This document shows, piece by piece, positions 13,091 to 25,957 of a stretch of DNA of 64,000 nt (positions within the stretch are counted from its first letter, which is position 1; each line of letters opens with the position of its first letter). The notes beneath the pieces were generated by a model that was given only the letters and a program-made list of their open reading frames with translations, had not been told where the DNA came from and ran no database searches. Where the stretch lies: positions 19,334,025 to 19,398,024 of the forward strand of contig OU612070.1 in assembly GCA_914767715.1 (NCBI GenBank), written 5' to 3'. Origin of the DNA: Membranipora membranacea (lineage: Eukaryota > Bryozoa > Gymnolaemata > Cheilostomatida > Membraniporidae). Both the position numbers and the translations under genes were made by a program.

Positions 13091-13160
13091 GGCCTTACAT
13101 GGCCCATTGCTGGGACCTCAACCTACTACAAGGGGTCCCAGCAATGGGCCATGTAAGGCC
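13091..13160. repeat. perfect 27-bp-arm hairpin
   Basis: GGCCTTACATGGCCCATTGC at the left is matched exactly in reverse complement at the right, with a loop of about 16 bases. It is similar in style to the hairpin at 25958-26056, and a SINE-like fragment follows immediately. Confidence 0.85.
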
Positions 13161-13245
13161 ATGTGAGTCCCACTGGGGGAGCTTTCATTGTTGATTGTTC
13201 CAGCCCCCAGCACCCTCGGGTGTATACCCCTCCTGTTAGACCCTC
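13161..13245 (+). repeat. SINE-like fragment shared with 17530-17655
   Basis: The segment with GAGTCCCACTGG, then CAGCCCCCAGCACCCTCGGG and a CCTCCTG end, matches a copy in the DRC7 intron at 17530-17655, where a B-box-like GGGTTAGAGTCCC precedes it. Probably a tRNA-derived SINE tail; the boundaries are approximate. Confidence 0.5.
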
Positions 13246-13502
13246 TAACTTCCTTGCACATGGCTTTATGGTTATGATTAAATTTACTAGTTATTTATCC
13301 AAACTTCAATATAGATGACCGAAATGCAGTTGTTTTATTAATGTGCCGCTTATCACAAGAAAGACATTGTTTGTAAAAATATGTCTGTAAAAATTAATCA
13401 TGCTCAATTAATAGTTTGGAGTTATGCTTCCACTGAAAAAGGATGGATAATTACTTCAATAGCACTAGTTCTTTGCTAATTGATAGACCGAGTTCTCAAA
13501 TC

Positions 13503-13516
13503 AAGTCCTTGGCAAC
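13503..13516 (+). promoter_or_regulatory. possible degenerate X-box (RFX site) upstream of DRC7
   Basis: AAGTCCTTGGCAAC has a good right half (GGCAAC) of the X-box consensus and a weak left half, about 230 bases before the DRC7 start codon. Motile-cilium genes are commonly driven by RFX and FOXJ1 factors. One degenerate match is weak evidence. Confidence 0.25.
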
Positions 13517-13744
13517 GCGCAACAATACATCATTGAGTTTAATGTGATCAGTTTGGTCGACAACTAATATCAAACTGTTATATTTCCACCCTGAATTGCA
13601 CAATGGATACAAGAAAAGCTTTATATCTCAATTATGTACAATACATCCACTTCGAACTGTATTCAAGCATTTTTGGTAAAATATAATTTTATATTGCGGA
13701 TGTTCACACTGCATACTTCACTGCAACAAGGCAGAGAAAAAATC

Positions 13745-16700
13745 ATGGCTACAGAGGCAGAACTCAACTCCAGTTTAGGAGGCTTAGATTTGGAAAATAC
13801 AGGTGTTTCTGAGCCTATTGACAGTGAGAATACAGGTAAGGAGATGTATAAACTTCTATATACTGAAATTCCTTTCAACTAGACTTGTGATTACATGATG
13901 AGCAACTTCCAAGTAGTTCAAAAGAAAAATGTTCATTCAAGTTTTCAAGGATTTTTTGTTCTCTCATCTTATTTCATATTGTCCACTGGCTGAAAAGTTA
14001 CACATCCCCATACATGCAATTGTATCTGTTGTTACAGTTTTATTGATAGAATGAAGGTTGGTTAAAAAACTACTTCTTTGTTTGGTGTAACCCTTTGACT
14101 TGAATAATAACCACTGGCATACACTATATATATATAAAGGATACTACTAGTACTATAGTATAGTAAGGCAATTTTTGTTTGTTTGGTACAGCATCAGTCA
14201 CTGGTGAAAGCAGTGATTTTGCAGTCTGCTGTCCAGGTGTTATTGCAATTTTCAAACTTTAAATCACGTCATCAACAAAATGCCTGGACTGTGAACAATG
14301 AAAACACCTTTGCTACCACTCAATTCGATGTTGTTACGTCAGACATCTACATCATTGTGTGTTCACTTGAGCTGTACACAGTATCTTGTTTCCACCAGAA
14401 TCTTACCCTTCCATTTCGGAAGGAGTTGAGTCTATATACTAGGTCTCACTTAGCCATCACATTGGCTACTAGCCATTACAAAATAAAGTACAGTTGTGAA
14501 ACACCCTTTACCAGTGGTTCCTACATATCGTAGCAGTCGGTGGATTGTGTATACCCACAAATGAGTGTAGCAAAAGTAGAGAGCTGAGCCTAGCATACAC
14601 GCGCCCCAGCATGCAATCACATGAATCCAACGCGCATTCAGACAAGCACACTTTGCCTGCCATTGTACTCCTTTGTTCACCAAACAAAAGGCCTTTTGTC
14701 ACACAACTCTCATAGGTGCATTGGGGCATGTCTCCCTGACATCGGCCCCCAGGGCCTATCCAACATACTACAGCATAGGTGTACTTTATTTTGTAATGGC
14801 AGCAGCCAAAGTATCAGGCCTTCGATCTCATAACCCCCAGTGACTGTCTCCACAACTCAAAATCAGTGTGACTCAGCATAGGACCTGCAGTGCAACACTG
14901 TAATCTAGGATTGGTGTTCAAATGGTGCTGATGTATAGACCTTCTCCTCCTATGCTGTGTTCAGGGAGAATTTCGTTGACACAATGATTGTTGACCCTCT
15001 TTTGAACTTTGATAACAGGATATACGTGTGCGTGTTTATCTCTGATCGATAGAGATTGAACTGATTCACTTAGCATGAGTACCATCACAACGAATTTGGT
15101 GTGACAACCAGAGGATAACTTCACTTATTAGGGGTGGGTACATGTTAGGTACTCGTGCTAAATTGACTCTAACAATCAGAGATACACATGATAATAGTGT
15201 AGTCTCGTTGTCAGGTTGCTTGTTCTCCACACGGTGTTCTTACTTTTGGTAGAAATAGAGGAAGGAGAAGAAGGAGAAAAACAGGAAGAGAAGGAGGAAG
15301 CTCCGCCTTCGATCCCAGTTATAGAAGAGAAGCTTTCTCCAGAGGCACTCGCGCTAAAAAAGGAACTCGAGAAAATATTTGTCGTAGCTCCTGAGCTAAA
15401 ACAGTAAGATAAAATAAGAATTGATTGCAACTCTCACAAACACCATGGGGTTTATAATGGGTTATGAACAAAAGGAAAAAGTTCAGTATGTACATAAAAT
15501 ACAGTGGACCACAGGAACATTAGCCTAAAAGTCAGTCAAATTTTCCTGAGGTTCAATGTTGTTTACCTTGATATGTTCCTGCTTGGATTGGAGATTTTTC
15601 TTGACAAAATCCTATGATCATTAATTCTCTGATAGCTTTTCAAACTTGGTTTTAGTTGGCAGGATTTGAAGTATAGTTCAGAAGAATTTAATGATGCCTA
15701 CAAACACAATAATCCTAAAGAAGAGATCGTGTTGTCATATGCTGAGAACTTCCGCCGGCAATATGTACATTTGTATAGAGACAGGAAACCGCTTCTCCTC
15801 AACCCGACCAATGAATGTGGAGTAGAGGCAAGTTGGTGATAATTTAAGCAAGGAGTAAAGCAAGGAGTCTTTTACTCCTTGATTTAAGTGATGATGATTT
15901 TTCCATTCAGGCTGCAATCTTTTTGTCTGCAATCTGTATTATGGCTTGCCTTACTACAGGAACATGAAGGATTAGAATGGGAAAAAATCATAAAATTTAC
16001 CTTAAATGTTATCATGGCGAACTACTCGTTGACCAATATTATCTCTTCAAAGATTCTACAAAACAAGTTTCTACTAGATCAAGTTGGTCCATTTGACTGC
16101 ATTCGGAGTTGCTCTCCCTCCGCTGGTCACTGCGGTATGACCAGTGGAAGGGGATCAACTAGTATGCGTGCAAACTGGATCAAATTGTTCTAGGTTTCTA
16201 CTTGCGGTAACCATGGATTGATGTCTCCCATAAAATAAAAATATAATTAATGTATACCTGATAAGACACAATATTACAGTTTTATATCATGTCTTTTGTA
16301 GAAGTTTGTCTGCACAACACTAAGGCCCACCCAGCTACCATACATATCTCTGTATGACTGGGATGGATGTGCCAACTTTGTGTCCGATTATCTCAACTTT
16401 GAACCCCTCAATCCTCCAGTTGACCTCGTAAGTAACGTAGTACAGCTACATACTTATAATACTGTAATACGATTATCATACGGTAACATACTTATATTAT
16501 GGTGACATACTGACCTCGTATGTAATACAGTCACATACTTATATTACGGTAACATATTGTATTACGGCAATATACCTACATTACAGTAATATTCTTATAT
16601 TAAGGTTATATACCTATATTGCGCGGTAACATACTTATATTACGGTAAACTACTTATATTACGGTAATATACTCATATGGAATAATAATAATAGTAGCAA

Positions 16701-19700
16701 AACCTTTCTCGAAGGAAAACGTATGAATGAAGGGACAGCTGAAAATGCCTCTGGGTTGTTTTTGTTCAGTATTATCTTTTCACTTTTGAAAGTAACTGAT
16801 CCTAACCTCACCCATTTTGTCTCTTTTTATTTCTATTGATATGTATGAAATATGCCTTGAATGGTTTACTGTCATGAGTAACTTACAATAAGGGATCATA
16901 GTCAGCTTTTAGCCACTCGCCTTACCACACTGACATCGATATTACACTTTAAACATGTGTATCTCTGATCGTTAGAGCAAGGAGTTAAAGACTGTCTTTA
17001 ACTCCTTGGTTAGAGTCAATTTAGTAGCTGTACCTAACACGTACCCACCCCTTATTAAACAAATTTAACGCTGGTCATCGCGCCAGATTCCTTGTAATGG
17101 TACTCTTACTAAGTGAATTAATTTACTTTATCGAGCAGAGATATACATGCAATAGTAATTATCACGTGATCAGTGTGACTCCTTAGACAAGCCCAAGGGA
17201 TGAGAGACTTACAATCGCTCCTGACATTCGTTTATCTGTATGAGTGTGTTGATTTATTTTAACAGCCTGCTCGACTCAGATCTCCTATGACAGTGCTGAA
17301 GCAACAGAGAGGACACTGCTTTGAGTATGCTAACATCTTGTGCTCACTGCTCATAGCTCAGGGTTATGACGCGTACATAGTGAGCGGTTACGCCACAAGG
17401 GAAGTCTGCCTCATGGATTCAACCAGAGAAATATGTCCGCTGCTCATCGAAAAGAAGGAGGTTAGATTATGTTTATACTCACTGGACATTGATTTGATGA
17501 GGTTCTGCTTGCTGGTTACTTTTGATTCGCATGCTTGCTATTCACTGCCAGGCGATTAGTGCCGCAGGAGTTGTGGGTTAGAGTCCCACTGGTGGAGCTT
17601 TTAAGATTGGTTGTTTCAGCCCCCCAGCACCCTCGGGTGCACACCTCTCCTGATCTGTTGTTGCATAAGAGTGGCTGTCTTTTGTATTTTAAATTTTAGT
17701 TGGATTCATTAATTTCATATGGTTCACTGTAATACCACAATGTAAGACAGGACAAGCTTTCAATTTCTTTCAATTAATTGACATTTCTCATTTTGCAACC
17801 AGGAGAAAATAGAGAAGAAGAAAGAAGAATGTGGGAAATATGCTGTGAGGCCACCAAAGGACCTGAGGAGTAAATACGAGATCAAGATGGCCAAACGAGC
17901 AGAAGATAACAGGCTGAATGAAATAAAGAAAGCGCAGGAAGAAGAGGTTAAGAAAGTTGTGGTATGTACTTCCTAATTGAGTCAACTTCATACACTTGAA
18001 TATGACCAGACAATGTAGGACCTAATTGTTTTGTTCACATCAGAACATTAACTGGGTCAACTTCTCTCGAATCTGGCTAGAAGCAAGAGTTAAAATGACT
18101 ACTAAAATAAATATAACTTTGAGATGTAATCTTCTTGAATTAATATACATCAATCATACCGTTTTATCGAAGCCGAAATTATGATATAAATGGTTCTTGG
18201 AAAATGTCATCAATGTTTTATCAATTATGCTCTTTTGCTCTCAGGCACAAACCACACCCATAGCAGCTTATTGAATTGACTTTTTTTAATATATATATAT
18301 TGTTTATATATTTAATTAAAATTCATGCATATACTTTAGTAGTTTACTGAACATTAGAAATATTATCGTTTTTCTCTCTCGGCTGTTTTCAGGAACTAGA
18401 GAAGCCGGCCTGGGATCCTCTTCATGGACTCAGGATTCATGCCTGGGTTTTAGTGTTGGAAGGTAAGAGAGAGATCGCTGAGAGTTTTTACATAGAGCCG
18501 TTCACCGGTCAGGCGTATCCACTTACAACCAGAGACTTCCACGGAATCGAGAGCATCTGGAACCACCAGAATTACTGGGTCAACATGCAGCTGTGTACCA
18601 ACGGAGTCGTGGTCAGTTCCCAATTTACTTGTCTAAGTCTCTTAGTGCACAGACTGTAGAGCTACACAGAGCTTATAGTGTAAAAGATGCTCATGGTGTG
18701 GCTAGTTCAACTTGTTGTGGAGACTAACCGCCAACATTGACCATAATTCTTGTTAAATTTCTACAACCTTTACAATGAACGTATGCCTATGTTTTCCAAA
18801 AAGAACAAAATTGCACTTGGATGCTAAATTTTAATATTATTAGATTGAAGTATTGTAGGTTCTATTGAAAAAAACAGCGTTGGTGCCCTTGTTTATGTAA
18901 TAGATAACATCACAGAGGCAACATGAATCTAGATCATTACCTATATTTCTCAAGTGTTCTCCATTATGGCCCCAAGATCTTATGCAACAAAATATCTTTC
19001 TACTCATTGATAACCTTTAAAAGATATAATTTATCATGATGAATAGACTACCAATAAAAGTTTAAAAAAAGATAAAAAAATCAAATTAAATTGAATTATC
19101 TCCATTACCTGATAGGATCTGAAGTTCGACTTGGGTGACTGCAGCCTGTGGGAGTACATGTTTCCTACGTCCGACAAACCTCTGCTGTCTATACCCGACC
19201 CTGATGAAGACCTTGACCTTGATGATGAGGACGAGGAGGAAGAAACAGAGAAACATCTGGACATTCCTCCTTCCTGGTGTGAGCCTATCACAGTGACTTA
19301 TAAGGGTAAGTGGTTGAGAAGTAACAATTATACATGTAGTTTGGAATCGTCTTCCTTCTTATCATGAGGGGATAATTCATCAGGATAAAAGCTTTCGCTT
19401 CTTTATGTTTTATATTTATATATATATCAAATTTTTATATTGATTAATTTTTTACATATCACAGGCAAATAAAACGTCGCGCAATTCGGTGTAAATACAG
19501 GCCACAAGAAGTGAACATGAGCAAAAAAATAGAATAAAATCAGAACTCTGTAGGATCGTTGAATGTTAAATATTATCTAAAGTTTAGGTCAAAAGGTAGC
19601 ATCATTTAATAATTTGCTATCTTCAAGAGGTACTTTAAAATTATCTGATTGATAATTGCCCTTCCATAAGAACTGACCAGATTGTGTGGATTTGAGGATT

Positions 19701-22700
19701 TTCCAGTACGCAGGCCTCACTGTACATGAGCTTGGTAAATGAGTGTTATCATTTCATTTTAATTTAGAATTTGAATCTAGATGCCCGCTAGGCAAGAAGA
19801 CCAAGTATTATAAGAAAGCAAAACTGGAGAAATTTGCACCATATCTTCTAAAGGATGGGCTCGTGTCACGGCTGTCTGTGTTTGATGACTATGAGCTCAA
19901 AGACATAATCTTGGTAAGTCAGCATTTACACCGCCAGCACTCACATATGGCTGCATTTACATCATTTTAATTTCCCTGAGATTTTTCAATCATTCAATCT
20001 GTCATGGCACAAAGCGCAGATTTTTGGTTGGTTGCAATGATAGCTGATATAAAAGTACAAGCTCTCATGGTCAGTCTCTGCAGCATGGTGCCACCCCTGT
20101 GTGTTTATGAGTATCTCGTACCTTAATTAACTTCTATTACTCATCGGCTGACAATCGTTATATGCTTTCTTATTGAGCTCTCTCTTTTTTTAAAGGTGAA
20201 GGAGTTTTATCAGAACCGAGTTGATCATCTATACCTGAGAACACATAATATGAAGAGCGGCTGGGTAACTGAATACTTTACAGAAGGCCGCTCTCATGCT
20301 GTCAAAGGTTAGAGTTGCCAAAACAATTTGATTTGGATTATGTTTTATTTAGGAAAATACTTTCTTTCTTTGCATTGCCTGGCAGTAGTAACAGATGTTA
20401 GATATGTCATGGTATAATTTGATGAATAATAACAATTTTGATGACATCGCTCCTCCATCAAAACTTTTTCCTGACTTTCCAAAAAAGATCAGACCAAAAA
20501 TATATGTTATAACTGATCTCGTTCGCAGGGAATTCCCAAAATTTGTATTGTGAAACTTGCCCTTCTCTACATTTACAAAATCAGAATGTATGTCATGCAT
20601 TGCTTATGCTCTCAATATTTTACTGGTAAGGTTATGATTTAATTAATCTTTTGTTTCAGAGCATACATACCTAGCCTCTTCTCCTGGACCGGAGTCAGAG
20701 AGGGTGATGTTATTTTATAATGACGCCCGTGTTGATGGCCTCACAAAAAGAGAAGAAACACCGCTAGAGCTCACAGAGCACTTCAAAAACAGAGAAGACT
20801 TCCTCCACTATCAGCGTGTGGACTTAGGACCCAAACCAAAGAAAGCAGGACCTAGAGGGGAAGATGTAATCCCCCGTCCTATTCTGGTGAGCAAATGGCA
20901 GTCAATTAGTTGTCGGTAGTGAAGTTACTGCCGGTTTTCACCTTCCAATCGGGAATATTTTGATCGTTTTTCATTTCCTGATGCTGTCAGTATTACCTCA
21001 ACTACAGCATACATACAAACTTTCCAAAAATGATACCTGTTCCCCTTTACCTAGTACATTATATCGGTATTTTTATAACTGAGTAGCTAACTTTAAACCG
21101 TCAACCTTTACGGCTGGGTAGGCTGTCAATTAATAAATGAGTAAACAATAAATTTGACCTAGGTATTTTGATATTGCATAGACCGGCATATTTATCATAT
21201 TAAATTTTCTTTTAGAAAATGATACAGAAATACGGGCGAAATCTGAGTAAAGAAGCAAACGAGGATGTGCGTGAACTTGTCTACTGGATTGTTGAGGAGA
21301 AAATACAAATAACCTATCATACAGCCAACACCAAGATCATCTCATCAACACGAGAATACATGAAACCACAGGGTGTGGAAGAGAAAGGATCCCCAGTTAT
21401 CATGACAGCTGACATGCACAGCACCTTTCAAGTGGAGCCTACCAGACCACCCAAGAAGAACCTTGAGCTATATCAGCTGTTGTGTAAGCTGCTCGGGGAC
21501 GAGGACACATGCTCTAATAAAGTCAGAGAGAGCGAGTCTGAGGTCAAGGCTATACTCAAAGAGAGGCTAGAGGAGGAGACGAGAAGTGAGCTTGAGATCT
21601 CAGTCTATGATACGGATAGGAACGAGAGAGCCAAAAAACACAGGAAAGAACTTGTAAGTTGACCAATAAATTTGGGTTCATGTTTTATTCTCAACAGGGG
21701 GTTATATTTACAACAGGCGATGGTTAGACAATTACATATATATATATATATAAATATGTTTAATATTGAATATATTTAATCATTATATTCATTTATATTA
21801 TATATATAATATGAAATACATATTATATATATAAATATATATATATATTAAACATAAATTATAGTTTATAACATCCTGTTTGTTTGTTTACTTTGAGTTG
21901 TTGTTGTGATTATCTTGTATTCACAGTCTCTATCACTCAACACTCAAAACATACAAAACACCTCAGGCTATTTTATTTGGAATAAATGTGTTAACCTCAG
22001 ACTATTCAGACTGGAATATTCTTATTTAGGAGAGACAGTTAATGGAGGAGAGAATGAGGCGAGAAGAGATGGAGGTAGACTTCCTCGCACCTTTCCTCGC
22101 TCAGATGGGTGATCCTGATCGACTCCAGAAGGATCAGGCTCTCCATCTCAAGGAGCAGTGTCTCGCTGATCTCAAACAGAGGCTCATAGACAAAGCTAAT
22201 CTTATACAAGCCAGATTTGAGAAGGTACGGGTCTATATTTCATTTTTCTTTTAATACTTTTATTGGCATCATAATCATTTTTAAGAAATCTTAGTGTCTA
22301 AATCTAAATGTTTCTTCAAGTTTACCTGCTCAGGGATTATTAACCAAGCCACTGTTGCAAATGCATTGTAAATTATATAAAACAGTGGTTGAGTTCTCCC
22401 AAGTTAGTAAGAAAAACAAAAACTAAAACAGTTATCCATAACGACAAAATTTGGCCAAATCTGTGTGAACCATCCATAGAAATCTGTCACACCTCTTGGT
22501 GGTTCTGGCAGATACCTCAGGACAGACTTCAGCTATACTGATATGTCAATGTGAGTGAATCAGTGAAGTGAGTCATTCCTAGCTCCTAGTCAAACTAGTT
22601 TCTAAGGCTGATATAAGTTTCAAATGAGCGCAAAAGTTACTTGTTTGTAACAGGAGACAGCAGATCTGACCAAGAAACAGCAGTGGTACCAACAGAATCA

Positions 22701-23181
22701 AGTATCTATGCTCAAGGATGATGAGGAAGACTACGTAGCCTACTGCACTGAGGCTATGTTCAAAATCCATATACTAGAACTTAGGCTACAGGTCAGTGGA
22801 TTCAAACTCTATTCAGAATAAAGGAAGTTGTGTTACATTTACTAGCCTTGTCACACGATAACCATTTTGTGGCTATGCGACAAGATTATACAACGGTATA
22901 CTGGTAGACAAAGTTGAATAGTATGCATTCTACAGGGATTGAAAGTGAAGGGTTTTACTTTTAGTTACTCATAAACACTTAAATTATAGACAGTTACATA
23001 TAGATACTTACGGTTACTTATAAATACTATAAGCTGCTACCAATAAAATGTCAGCATATCTGTTATCTTTTACCTTTTTCTATATTTGTAGCGTCACAAA
23101 GAAAAAGCACCTTTCATCTACATGGAACTCGACAAAAAGTTGCGAAATGATAAAAGACTGAGCGATTATCTGACTGGTTGA
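13745..23181 (+). CDS. DRC7: dynein regulatory complex subunit 7 (CCDC135/lobo)
   Basis: Fifteen coding exons, all in phase: 13745-13835, 15253-15403, 15656-15827, 16302-16427, 17266-17460, 17803-17961, 18393-18611, 19116-19305, 19768-19913, 20196-20307, 20660-20886, 21216-21653, 22030-22224, 22654-22791, 23092-23181 (stop TGA). The product is 882 residues, close to the ~874 of vertebrate DRC7. DRC7 is part of the nexin-dynein regulatory complex that links axonemal doublets in motile cilia and sperm flagella. Residues 139-245 form a transglutaminase-like domain, with Cys198 in GHCFEYANILCSL and the signature GYATREVCLMDSTRE. An acidic insert (about 395-420) and the block LHGLRIHAWVL follow. 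The C-terminal third is coiled coil with QRLIDKANLIQARFEK. The third intron is GC-AG. An in-frame ATG at 13634 could add 37 residues, but 13745 fits the family better. Confidence 0.96.
15028..15190. mobile_element. ~160-200 bp MITE (family 3), copy in DRC7 intron 1
   Basis: Ends are imperfect inverted repeats of about 24 bases (CGTGTTTATCTCTGATCGAT on the left; ATCAGAGATACACATG on the right). Relatives lie at 16954-17149 and 41757-41912. Shared interior landmarks are GGGGTGGGTACATGTTAGGT and a GAGTACC-containing block. This copy ends 62 bases before DRC7 exon 2. Confidence 0.7.
16075..16192. mobile_element. hairpin MITE (TAGATCAAGTT family), copy 1
   Basis: The ends are TAGATCAAGTTGGTCCATTT and its approximate complement AACTGGATCAAATTGTTCTA. 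The arms contain the conserved GCATTCGGAGTTGCTC and ACCAGTGG blocks around a short loop. It lies in DRC7 intron 3, the GC-AG intron, about 110 bases before exon 4. Confidence 0.75.
16421..16680. repeat. degenerate ~18-base tandem repeat spreading from a splice donor
   Basis: Units resembling ACTTATATTACGGTAACAT recur about ten times directly after DRC7 exon 4. The exon's last bases plus donor (TGACCTCGTA at 16421-16430) occur again at 16511-16520 as TGACCTCGTATGTAA, so the end of the exon was copied when the array expanded. Confidence 0.8.
16954..17149. mobile_element. MITE family 3, copy in DRC7 intron 4 (inverted)
   Basis: Starts ATGTGTATCTCTGATCGTTA and ends with TATCGAGCAGAGATATACAT. The interior is the reverse complement of the copies at 15028 and 41757 (CTAACACGTACCCACCCCTT). 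It contains a small perfect stem, CAAGGAGTTAAAGAC with its complement, also seen near 15850 and 55102. Confidence 0.7.
17530..17655 (+). repeat. tRNA-like SINE fragment in DRC7 intron 5
   Basis: A B-box-like GGGTTAGAGTCCC is followed by GGTGGAGCTTTTAAGATTGG and CAGCACCCTCGGGTG. The same body occurs at 13161-13245. The A box is only weakly visible. Confidence 0.45.
21738..21856. repeat. AT-rich dinucleotide-like stretch
   Basis: Alternating TA runs and short palindromes of A and T fill most of this part of DRC7 intron 12. No gene signal. Confidence 0.8.
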
Positions 23182-23547
23182 GCACTCAAGACTCACTGTA
23201 AAATTGTTTTTGTTGATCGGCTGGCAGCAAGCCACGGTGTGCCAGAAAAACACTTTTGAAAACTCATCCGTCCATCAAGTAAACTATGATTGCATTATCG
23301 TTTCAATGCTCTCCATTATTTATTGATTATTATTCAAAATATAACTCATGAAACAACACAATGATCACTCAGAATTTTGCTAGTAGATGAAACTAAAGAT
23401 GTTAAGATGTATTTGGATATACTACTGGAAATCGCACGTTACAATACGATTTATATTAAGCGAATGACATTTGGAAAATTGGGGATACCAATTTACCACT
23501 ATTACTGATGTTAATAAGAGAGGTGAGGCAACTGCGGTATAGAGTTA

Positions 23548-23553
23548 AATAAA
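23548..23553 (+). terminator. candidate polyadenylation signal of DRC7
   Basis: AATAAA about 370 bases after the DRC7 stop codon; a second AATAAA is at 23641-23646. Either could be used. No cleavage-site evidence is visible. Confidence 0.4.
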
Positions 23554-24065
23554 TAGGTCAATGCCTGGAACAAGCAATTATTAGTGGTAATTTGAGAGCC
23601 CTGATTTCATTAATGTGTCATATAGCATGCTGAGAACCTAAATAAATTCAAAGTTTGTGTCTTTTACATATTTGATTCAATATTATCCCGAAAATATTTT
23701 TGTAAGACACAATATAGGTGAAGAACTGTCTGCAGTATATATGAAACTTAAACCGTTTATGAATTATTGTTTAACATTTTACAGAGAAGAAACATAGGCA
23801 TAGAACCAAAGTATAAGCGAGAGTCTATTCCATCCACTGATTTGACTCTGATCAGAGCATACACTACACACAGTCCCTCATCCTCGCATATGTTCTGATC
23901 AGAGCCAACGTTCCCTGTCTTTGCTGCCTGCTCTCCATGGTTTTAAGTTGTCTGCTCTGTACCCGGGAGAACATAACTCCGAATCGTGTTTTCTTATTTA
24001 AACTTAGTCTGAAAACCGTTGCTTACAAACATTATCACACAAAATCTATACTTTCACTCTCTATT

Positions 24066-24790
24066 CATACTGACCATTCTGCGCATGCTCAGCTCTGGGC
24101 ATGAGCTGATCTCTGCAAAATTGAGCCTCGGAATTCCGAAGCCATCTGATTGGCTACCTGCTCTGGTGGCACACTCCCAAATGCGTGCGGAATTGTTGGA
24201 AAGAGTTATCTTCTACTGTCACTATTAGCTAAATTTGATTAGTAGTTTATGCAGGGGACATCCCATTTCCCCAGACCAAAATTGCAATCAGAACCCAGAC
24301 TAAACTCATTGTTCTTGCACATGCGCAAATTAAAGCCACGCATGATGCATACTTAGCCTTACGACAACTTCTTTGTGGTAATGATGGCCTAGTTTATCAG
24401 TGATCTACATGCTCAGTCAGATCACGAGAGTCAGTATGCATACTGACTCTCGTGATCTGACTGGGCATGTAGATCACTGATAAACTAGGTTATCATTACC
24501 ACAAAGCAGGTGTCGTAAGGCTAAGTATGCATCATGCGTGACTTGAATTTGCGCATGTGCAAGAACAATGAGTTTAGTTTGGGTTCTGATTGCAACTTTG
24601 GAAAGGGGAAATGGGATATCCCCTGCATAAACTGTCAATCAAAAGCAGCTAATAATGACAAGAGAGGATAACTATCAAAAACTTTGGGGAGTATGTCACC
24701 AGAGCAGGTAGCCAATCAGATGGCTTCGGAATTCCGAGGCTCAATTTTGCAGAGATCAGCTCATGCCCAGAGCTGAGCATGCGCAGAATG
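24066..24790. mobile_element. 725-bp foldback element with 9-bp target duplication
   Basis: Almost the whole element is an inverted repeat of about 360-base arms meeting at the palindrome GTATGCATAC (24434-24443), with no spacer. The right end reads GCGCAGAATG. The left end reads CAT, a 9-base insertion, then the matching TTCTGCGC. CTCTCTATT flanks both sides (24057-24065 and 24791-24799), a 9-base target duplication as made by Mutator-like transposases. There is no coding capacity, so it is non-autonomous. Confidence 0.85.
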
Positions 24791-25957
24791 CTCTCTATTT
24801 ACCTGGTACTGGTCCAACACCTCTATTTATTTCCCCATTGCTTTACATGCAAATTATGTTGACTTCTCACCTCCAAAAGCCTGCTTCAGCTTCTTTCAAT
24901 TCTTTAACCAGACCACTCAAAACGATGGTCTGCTTCTGCTCTGACATACTTGAGAGTATTGAAAGAAAAACGGTTGTCAAATTTTTTTGGCGCTCAATCA
25001 AACGGAGCAAGTGCATTTTTACAGGTTTTCCAGCCAATTTTGCCTCAACTGACTTGTCTGCATAAAGCGCCCCAAATTGATTTTGCTAAAATTATTTAAA
25101 ACCTCAAATCACCAAAATTTCAATTGCAAATACAACAGGCAACATTTTCATGCCTCAATATTACTGACTGCAGTACTATCAACTTGCCTGGGTCCTGATT
25201 TGTCTTCAGCATACTAGTCATTTTATTTTGGAGGATGGGTGCAACAAGTTGACCTTAACCTAATTACAGGTGTATTACCACTACTTGATTGAAGCCAAAA
25301 TATACAGATGTATCGACGGCTTTTATTGGCTCCACTCGAACGCAGTCATGACCTCTTGACCATTTATTGGCTATTCAAGGTCGAACAAGGGGAAAAACTG
25401 AACAATCTGACTGTCTCTGAAAGTTGATTTTCTCATTATTTCTGTTAGCAAAGCAAATGAATGGTGTCAGGGCAGTAAAATAATAGATTGAAGGACACTC
25501 CCAATTGACAGTCAAAGCACTCAGGTATGTCTACAAGGTTGATGGAACTATTTTACCTGACATGTGATTTGCAAATCATTTCAGTCTTTCGTTGACATTT
25601 CTCAGTTATTCAAACTCACTGCTCTGAAAATTGAGATTTGATTTCCCTCAGCTTAGATGTGACTATCCAATGTGTTGGAATGGAGGGGGGGGGGGGGAAG
25701 ATCACAAAAATGTAACTTTACTCACATTAGGGAGAATTCCATTCCATTCCATTGCCTATTTTCAGACCATTAGTTAGAAAGATAGATATTTTATTTGAGT
25801 AATTCTGGCAAAGACAAGTTACAAGTACTGTGGGAACAAGGCTCTATCATATAATACTGTTTAGAATCTTAACACTCTGTGGCACAGAACTCTCCAAAAA
25901 TCTATTGGTTCTCGTCATCAGGTACATCCTAATAATAATCTGTGACAGGGGCGATAA

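Larger units (their letters stand above)
10031..13744. other. intergenic region between sulfotransferase and DRC7
   Basis: No exons recognised. It holds the duplicated gene end, a 15-base tandem repeat near 10740-10830, a poly-G run near 12285-12298, a perfect hairpin at 13091-13160, a SINE-like fragment, and the presumed DRC7 promoter. Confidence 0.6.

Noticed and set aside
15888-16193. 101-codon open frame inside DRC7 intron 3
   Set aside because: Overlaps a hairpin MITE and is skipped by the in-phase DRC7 exon chain.
24763-25065. 100-codon open frame on the plus strand
   Set aside because: It begins inside the foldback element arm and has no recognisable domain or splice context.
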